From Chitinophaga pinensis (lineage in GTDB: Bacteria; Bacteroidota; Bacteroidia; Flavobacteriales_D; Crocinitomicaceae), in assembly GCA_945870115.1 (NCBI GenBank), contig CAMBRH010000021.1, positions 1-19,552 of the forward strand: a DNA stretch of 19,552 nt. The letters run 5' to 3'. Made by a program: the position numbers and the translations under genes. Below, piece by piece: positions 16,427-19,552 of this stretch; positions within the stretch are counted from its first letter, which is position 1; the number at the start of each line of letters is the position of its first letter. Below the pieces are notes generated by a model. The model had not been told where the DNA came from. It ran no database searches and saw nothing but the letters and a program-made list of their open reading frames with translations.

Positions 16427-17424
16427 TAAATATTATATATATCTGCTTTATATTGACTTAAATTTGCTGGGTTTTTAAACCATTCTATGGTTTCTTTTAG
16501 TCCTTCCTTTAAAGTCGTTTCAGGCTTCCAGTTTGTATATTCAAGTAATTTTGAATTGTCTCCAAAAAGTCTAAAAACTTCTGATTTTTCTGGTCTAATT
16601 CTGTCTGTATCTTGTGCAATTTTAGCATTAGGATTAATTTGATTAATTAATTCTTGCGCTAAATCACCAATTGAAATTTCATTTTTAGTTGCAATGTTTA
16701 CGTCATGACCAATTAATTTATCGCATAGTGAAATCTCTAAAAATCCTCTAGCCGTATCTTTCGCAAATACTAAATCTCTTGTTGGAGTTAAATCACCCAA
16801 TTGAATTGTCTCGTATCCGTTTAATAGTTGTGTAATAATTGTTGGGATAATTGCTCTCGCAGATTGTCTTGGGCCATAAGTATTGAATGGACGAACAATT
16901 GTTAAGGGTAAATTGAAACTTCTATAAAAAGATTCGGCAATGCAGTCAGCACCAATTTTTGTTGCAGAATATGGAGATTGTCCTTGACGAGGATGTTTTT
17001 CATCAATTGGAACATATTGAGCTGTTCCATAAACTTCACTAGTTGAAGTAACTAAAACTCGTTCAACATTTAAATCTTTTGCAGCTTGTACAATGTTTAA
17101 AGTTCCTTTAACATTTGTATCTACGTATGCTTCAGGGGAATGATAGGAGTAGGGAATCGCAATTAGTGCCGCTAAATGATAAACAATATCAATGTCCTTC
17201 ATTGCTGTTCTCACACCATTAGAATCTCGCACATCTCCTGTAAAAACATCTATTTTACTTAAGATCTCTTTTGGAAATGAATCAAGCCATCCCCAACTAT
17301 TAAAGGAGTTGTAGTAACAAAATGCACGAACTGTTGCTCCTTCATTAATTAATAATTCAACCAAATGTGATCCGATAAAACCATCAGCACCAGTTACTAA
17401 AACTCTTTTTCCTTTAAGCCTCAT
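16426..17424 (-). CDS. legB: LegB-type NDP-GlcNAc 4,6-dehydratase
   Basis: This 332-residue SDR dehydratase carries out the first committed step of the legionaminic acid branch, turning an NDP-GlcNAc (GDP-GlcNAc in the Campylobacter route) into the 4-keto-6-deoxy sugar. It has a Gly-Ala-Asp-Gly-Phe-Ile-Gly cofactor motif at 12-18, Ser-Thr-Ser-Glu-Val-Tyr-Gly at 127-133, and catalytic Tyr152 and Lys156. The Thr-Ser-Glu active-site triad is the dehydratase type rather than the Ser-Ser-Ser of the epimerase at 2754. It is the first gene of the seven-gene - strand operon. A perfect TAnnTTTG core lies about 17 bases before its ATG, leaving a very short leader. Confidence 0.92.
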   Translation of the reverse strand: MRLKGKRVLVTGADGFIGSHLVELLINEGATVRAFCYYNSFNSWGWLDSFPKEILSKIDVFTGDVRDSNGVRTAMKDIDIVYHLAALIAIPYSYHSPEAYVDTNVKGTLNIVQAAKDLNVERVLVTSTSEVYGTAQYVPIDEKHPRQGQSPYSATKIGADCIAESFYRSFNLPLTIVRPFNTYGPRQSARAIIPTIITQLLNGYETIQLGDLTPTRDLVFAKDTARGFLEISLCDKLIGHDVNIATKNEISIGDLAQELINQINPNAKIAQDTDRIRPEKSEVFRLFGDNSKLLEYTNWKPETTLKEGLKETIEWFKNPANLSQYKADIYNI

Positions 17425-17440
17425 TATAATTCTTTAACAA

Positions 17441-17448
17441 CAAAGGTA
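17441..17448 (-). promoter_or_regulatory. -7 promoter element of the legB operon
   Basis: On the - strand this reads TACCTTTG, a perfect match to the Bacteroidota -7 consensus TAnnTTTG. It lies 17 bases before the legB ATG, so the leader would be about 10 bases. No good TTTG -33 element is found 19-23 bases upstream; a TTTG occurs 33 bases upstream, which is too far. The promoter may be weak or helped by an activator. Confidence 0.6.
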
Positions 17449-17482
17449 TAAATAAAATAATGAATGATTAACTGATTCTTTC

Positions 17483-17497
17483 AAAAAGAGTCTTTTT
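17483..17497. repeat. 15-base inverted repeat in the divergent promoter region
   Basis: AAAAAGA at 17483-17489 is a perfect reverse complement of TCTTTTT at 17491-17497 around a single G. It lies between the two divergent -7 elements and covers the likely -33 position of the + strand promoter. A nine-base TTCAAAAAG at 17480-17488 recurs at 17504-17512, exactly 24 bases apart. It could be an operator, or a chance product of A/T runs. Confidence 0.45.
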
Positions 17498-17522
17498 ATT
17501 TAATTCAAAAAGTGTAACTTTG
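17493..17522 (+). promoter_or_regulatory. Promoter of the PIG-L/LpxD-like operon
   Basis: TAACTTTG at 17515-17522 is a perfect TAnnTTTG -7 element. TTTT lies 19 bases upstream, near the -33 TTTG position. The predicted transcript starts about 12-14 bases before the ATG at 17542, matching the short leaders typical of Flavobacteria. No Shine-Dalgarno sequence is present. Confidence 0.65.
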
Positions 17523-17541
17523 TATTCAAATCAGCAAAAAA

Positions 17542-18180
17542 ATGTTTAATAAAAAAAAGAGAGTTTTAGTTCTTGCGCCTCATACAGACGATGGTGAATT
17601 TGGCTGTGGTGGAACAATTGCAAAATTAATAAAAGAAGGTCACGAAGTTTTTTATGCTGCGTTTTCAGCTTGCCAACAATCAGTTTTGCCTCAATTTCCT
17701 TCCGATATTTTAATCACAGAAGTGAAAGCAGCAACTAAAGTTCTGGGTATTAAACCTAAAAATTTAATTCTTTTTGATTATGATGTAAGAACATTTGGTT
17801 ATCACAGGCAAGAAATATTGGACGACATGATTAAAATGCGTGCAGAAATTAAACCTGATTTAATTTTTATGCCAGAGGTAAACGATGTGCATCAAGATCA
17901 CAAAACAATTGCTGATGAAGCGCTTAGGGCTTATAAATTTGGAAGTATTTTGTCTTATGAATTGCCTTGGAATAATTTTTCCTTTCACACTTCGTCTTTT
18001 GTGCATTTAGAAGAAGATGCCATGATGACGAAAGTGAATGCTTTGAAAGAATATCAATCTCAAGCTCATAGACCATATTCTGACGAAGATTTTATTCGTT
18101 CTTTAGGAAGAATTCGTGGAGTTCAAATTGGAACAAAATATGCAGAGGCTTTTAACGTTGTTCGTTGGATAATTGATTGA
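17542..18180 (+). CDS. PIG-L family deacetylase
   Basis: This 212-residue cytoplasmic protein belongs to the PIG-L/LmbE zinc-dependent deacetylases, which remove the N-acetyl group from GlcNAc-type substrates. The family motif Ala-Pro-His-Thr-Asp-Asp at 12-17 gives His14 and Asp17 as metal ligands with Asp16 as base. The downstream Val-His-Gln-Asp-His segment (116-120) supplies His120 as third ligand. Length is typical for the bacterial group (about 210-240). There is no signal peptide, so it should act on a nucleotide sugar or a lipid-linked precursor on the cytoplasmic side. It starts a + strand operon, and the LpxD-like gene begins one base after its stop. The substrate is not readable from the sequence. 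Confidence 0.9.
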   Translation: MFNKKKRVLVLAPHTDDGEFGCGGTIAKLIKEGHEVFYAAFSACQQSVLPQFPSDILITEVKAATKVLGIKPKNLILFDYDVRTFGYHRQEILDDMIKMRAEIKPDLIFMPEVNDVHQDHKTIADEALRAYKFGSILSYELPWNNFSFHTSSFVHLEEDAMMTKVNALKEYQSQAHRPYSDEDFIRSLGRIRGVQIGTKYAEAFNVVRWIID

Positions 18181-18181
18181 T

Positions 18182-19084
18182 ATGTTCAAAATTACAGACA
18201 TTTTTGAAAAAATACAGGGAATTCAAATTGTTAATTTGACTTCTGAGCTTGTATCAAAAGTTTTACAAATTGACGATAGGAGTTTTGATAAAAATTCTCT
18301 TGCTTGGTGTTCAGATAAAAATATCGAGATGTTGAATAATTTTCAAAATGGAACAGTTATTATTAGTCAAAAAGCCTTTACTGATAAGAATTTTATTTTA
18401 AGTGAAAACGTGTGTTTGATTATCGTTGAAAATCCTAGAAAATCATTTGCAAAAATGTTGAATTCTTTTTTTGTAGAAAAAATTGTTTTTGGACAAATGG
18501 GTGATAATGTGCACATTAATTCTTCTGTCAAAATTGATTTTGATTCTGTAATTTTGGGAAACAATGTGACTATTGAAAGAGACTGTGAAATTGGTAAAAA
18601 TGTAATTATCGATCATAATTCAGTTGTAAAATCAGGAACAATTATTTTTGACAATGTAAAAATTGGAGCAAATTGCACAATTGGTGGTGTTGGTTTTGGT
18701 TATGAGCAAAATGAATCAGGACAGTATGAAGTAATTCCGCACATCGGAAATGTTGTTTTAGAAAACAATGTTGAAATTGGAAATAATGTGTGCGTTGACA
18801 GAGCTGTTTTAGGTTCAACAATTTTACATGAGCACGTAAAAGTTGATAATTTAGTTCACATAGCTCACGGCGTTGAAATTGGAAAAAATAGTTTGATAAT
18901 TGCCAATGCAATGGTAGCTGGAAGTGTTCAAATCGGTGAAAATTGTTGGATTGCTCCTTCAGCTTCGATAAAACAAAAATTGACTATTGGTAACGATTCA
19001 ATTGTTGGTTTAGGAAGCGTTGTTTTGAAAAATGTGGATGAAAAATCTACTGTTGCAGGTGTTCCAGCTAAAAAATTAAATTAA
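18182..19084 (+). CDS. LpxD-like left-handed beta-helix acyltransferase
   Basis: This is a 300-residue protein when started at the ATG at 18182; a TTG three codons upstream is less likely. An N-terminal LpxD-like domain (about 1-105) precedes hexapeptide repeats of the Ile-Gly-x-Asn type making a left-handed beta-helix. The LpxD landmarks are present in order: a Gly-Phe-Gly segment, an Ile-Pro-His-Ile-Gly-Asn-Val-Val stretch, a Val-Asp-Arg-Ala segment, and Asp-Asn-Leu-Val-His-Ile-Ala-His with the catalytic histidine. LpxD N-acylates UDP-3-O-acyl-glucosamine in lipid A synthesis. Here the gene sits next to a deacetylase inside a glycan locus, and Gly replaces the usual Asp before Gly-Phe-Gly. 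It is therefore probably a paralogue acting on another amino sugar. It could also supply the missing LegH activity. Confidence 0.82.
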   Translation: MFKITDIFEKIQGIQIVNLTSELVSKVLQIDDRSFDKNSLAWCSDKNIEMLNNFQNGTVIISQKAFTDKNFILSENVCLIIVENPRKSFAKMLNSFFVEKIVFGQMGDNVHINSSVKIDFDSVILGNNVTIERDCEIGKNVIIDHNSVVKSGTIIFDNVKIGANCTIGGVGFGYEQNESGQYEVIPHIGNVVLENNVEIGNNVCVDRAVLGSTILHEHVKVDNLVHIAHGVEIGKNSLIIANAMVAGSVQIGENCWIAPSASIKQKLTIGNDSIVGLGSVVLKNVDEKSTVAGVPAKKLN

Positions 19085-19552
19085 TTGATAGTTTCTGTAA
19101 TTATTCCCTGTCGGAACGAAAAACTTTACATTGAATCATGTATTGAAGCGATTTTTCAAAATGAATTTTCTTCAGATGTAAATCTTTTTGTAACTGTTAT
19201 TGACGGTAAGTCAGATGATGGAACATTAGAAATCATAGAAAATATTCAGCAAATTTTTCCGCAGTTAAGGATCGTCACAAATGAAAAACAATTAACTCCT
19301 TTTGCGTTTAATTTAGGAATAAAATCTATTAAAGCAGATTTTTATCAAATTGTTGGTGCAAGACAAATTATTTCAAAAAACTACATTCAAGGTGGAATTG
19401 ATAAAATAATTGAAAATGCAGAAATTTGGTGTGTTGGAGGAAAAGTAGAAAATATTTTTATCAACAAGCAATCCGAAATCATTTCAAAAGCAATGAGTAC
19501 AAGTTTCGGAATGGGCATCGGTAATTTTAGAGTAATTAATGAAAGTGCTTTT
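19085..19552 (+). CDS. ExoA-like family-2 glycosyltransferase (3' end outside window)
   Basis: This open frame starts at a TTG directly after the upstream stop and runs without interruption for 156 codons to the window edge. No in-frame ATG lies nearby, and the encoded N-terminus starts exactly where GT2 proteins start. It begins Val-Ser-Val-Ile-Ile-Pro-Cys-Arg-Asn-Glu, followed by an Ile-Asp-Gly-Lys-Ser-Asp-Asp-Gly-Thr segment and a Val-Gly-Gly segment near residue 127. This is the pattern of GT2 enzymes of the succinoglycan ExoA type, which add sugars to a lipid-linked oligosaccharide on the cytoplasmic side. At the usual metal-binding Asp-Ala-His position the sequence reads Gly-Ala-Arg. 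The C-terminal part, including any membrane helices, is not visible. Confidence 0.82.
   Translation, partial: MIVSVIIPCRNEKLYIESCIEAIFQNEFSSDVNLFVTVIDGKSDDGTLEIIENIQQIFPQLRIVTNEKQLTPFAFNLGIKSIKADFYQIVGARQIISKNYIQGGIDKIIENAEIWCVGGKVENIFINKQSEIISKAMSTSFGMGIGNFRVINESAF

Noticed and set aside
10252..17424. Pseudaminic acid pathway
   Set aside because: The sugar-releasing enzyme is a NeuC-like hydrolysing epimerase rather than a PseG-type nucleotidase, and no PseG- or PseH-like protein is visible. This fits the Leg route better.
18173..18181. TTG start for the LpxD-like gene overlapping the deacetylase stop
   Set aside because: An ATG three codons later at 18182 directly follows the stop and is a better start. 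The extra three residues add nothing recognisable.
18182..19084. Housekeeping LpxD of lipid A synthesis
   Set aside because: Not fully excluded, but housekeeping lpxD normally sits with lpxC/fabZ and lpxA in Bacteroidota. This copy lies in a glycan locus beside a deacetylase, so a specialised paralogue is preferred.

Overview
The window is AT-rich DNA from a member of the Bacteroidota, most likely Flavobacterium or a close relative in the Flavobacteriaceae. The evidence is the very low GC, the lack of Shine-Dalgarno sequences before genes, two perfect TAnnTTTG promoter cores with very short leaders, the order coiled-coil protein - ZapA - RNase Y, and flavobacterium-like protein sequences. No RNA gene, insertion sequence, CRISPR array or attachment site was found. 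No gap between genes is longer than about 120 bases.

Region 1 (1-2733) is a housekeeping block read on the + strand. It holds a small lipoprotein, a short coiled-coil protein whose stop overlaps the zapA start, the cell-division protein ZapA, a terminator-like hairpin, and ribonuclease Y.

Region 2 (2754-10262, + strand) starts only 20 bases after rny. Its six genes mostly overlap at their ends: a WbpP-type UDP-HexNAc 4-epimerase, a Wzx flippase, a Wzy-like polymerase, an orphan GT-B-like putative glycosyltransferase, a second Wzx flippase, and a second Wzy/WaaL-like protein. This is a Wzx/Wzy-type surface-glycan assembly operon with the export and polymerisation functions duplicated.

Region 3 (17424 down to 10252, - strand) is a seven-gene operon for a CMP-activated nonulosonic acid, best read as a legionaminic acid. 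In transcription order it holds LegB dehydratase, LegC aminotransferase, LegI (NeuB-like) synthase, LegG (NeuC-like) hydrolysing epimerase, a FemAB/GNAT-like acyltransferase, a PtmE-like nucleotidyltransferase with two CBS motifs, and LegF (NeuA-like) CMP-sugar synthetase. The PtmE-like gene points to the GDP-linked route known from Campylobacter. No PglD-like LegH acetyltransferase is visible, so that step is open. The FemAB-like protein is the best local candidate, and an LpxD-like protein in region 4 is a second. Regions 2 and 3 converge, and their last genes overlap by 11 bases at 10252-10262.

Region 4 (17542 to the right edge, + strand) starts at a divergent promoter region facing legB. 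It holds a PIG-L-family deacetylase, an LpxD-like left-handed beta-helix acyltransferase directly abutting it, and the start of an ExoA-like family-2 glycosyltransferase cut by the window edge. The deacetylase/acyltransferase pair could swap the N-acyl group on a glycan amino sugar.

Together regions 2-4 form a locus for a surface polysaccharide, LPS O-antigen or protein-linked glycan carrying a legionaminic-type acid. More glycosyltransferases probably lie beyond the right edge. Most of this is recognisable biology. The least explained parts are the deacetylase/acyltransferase pair, the FemAB-like protein, and the orphan glycosyltransferase.
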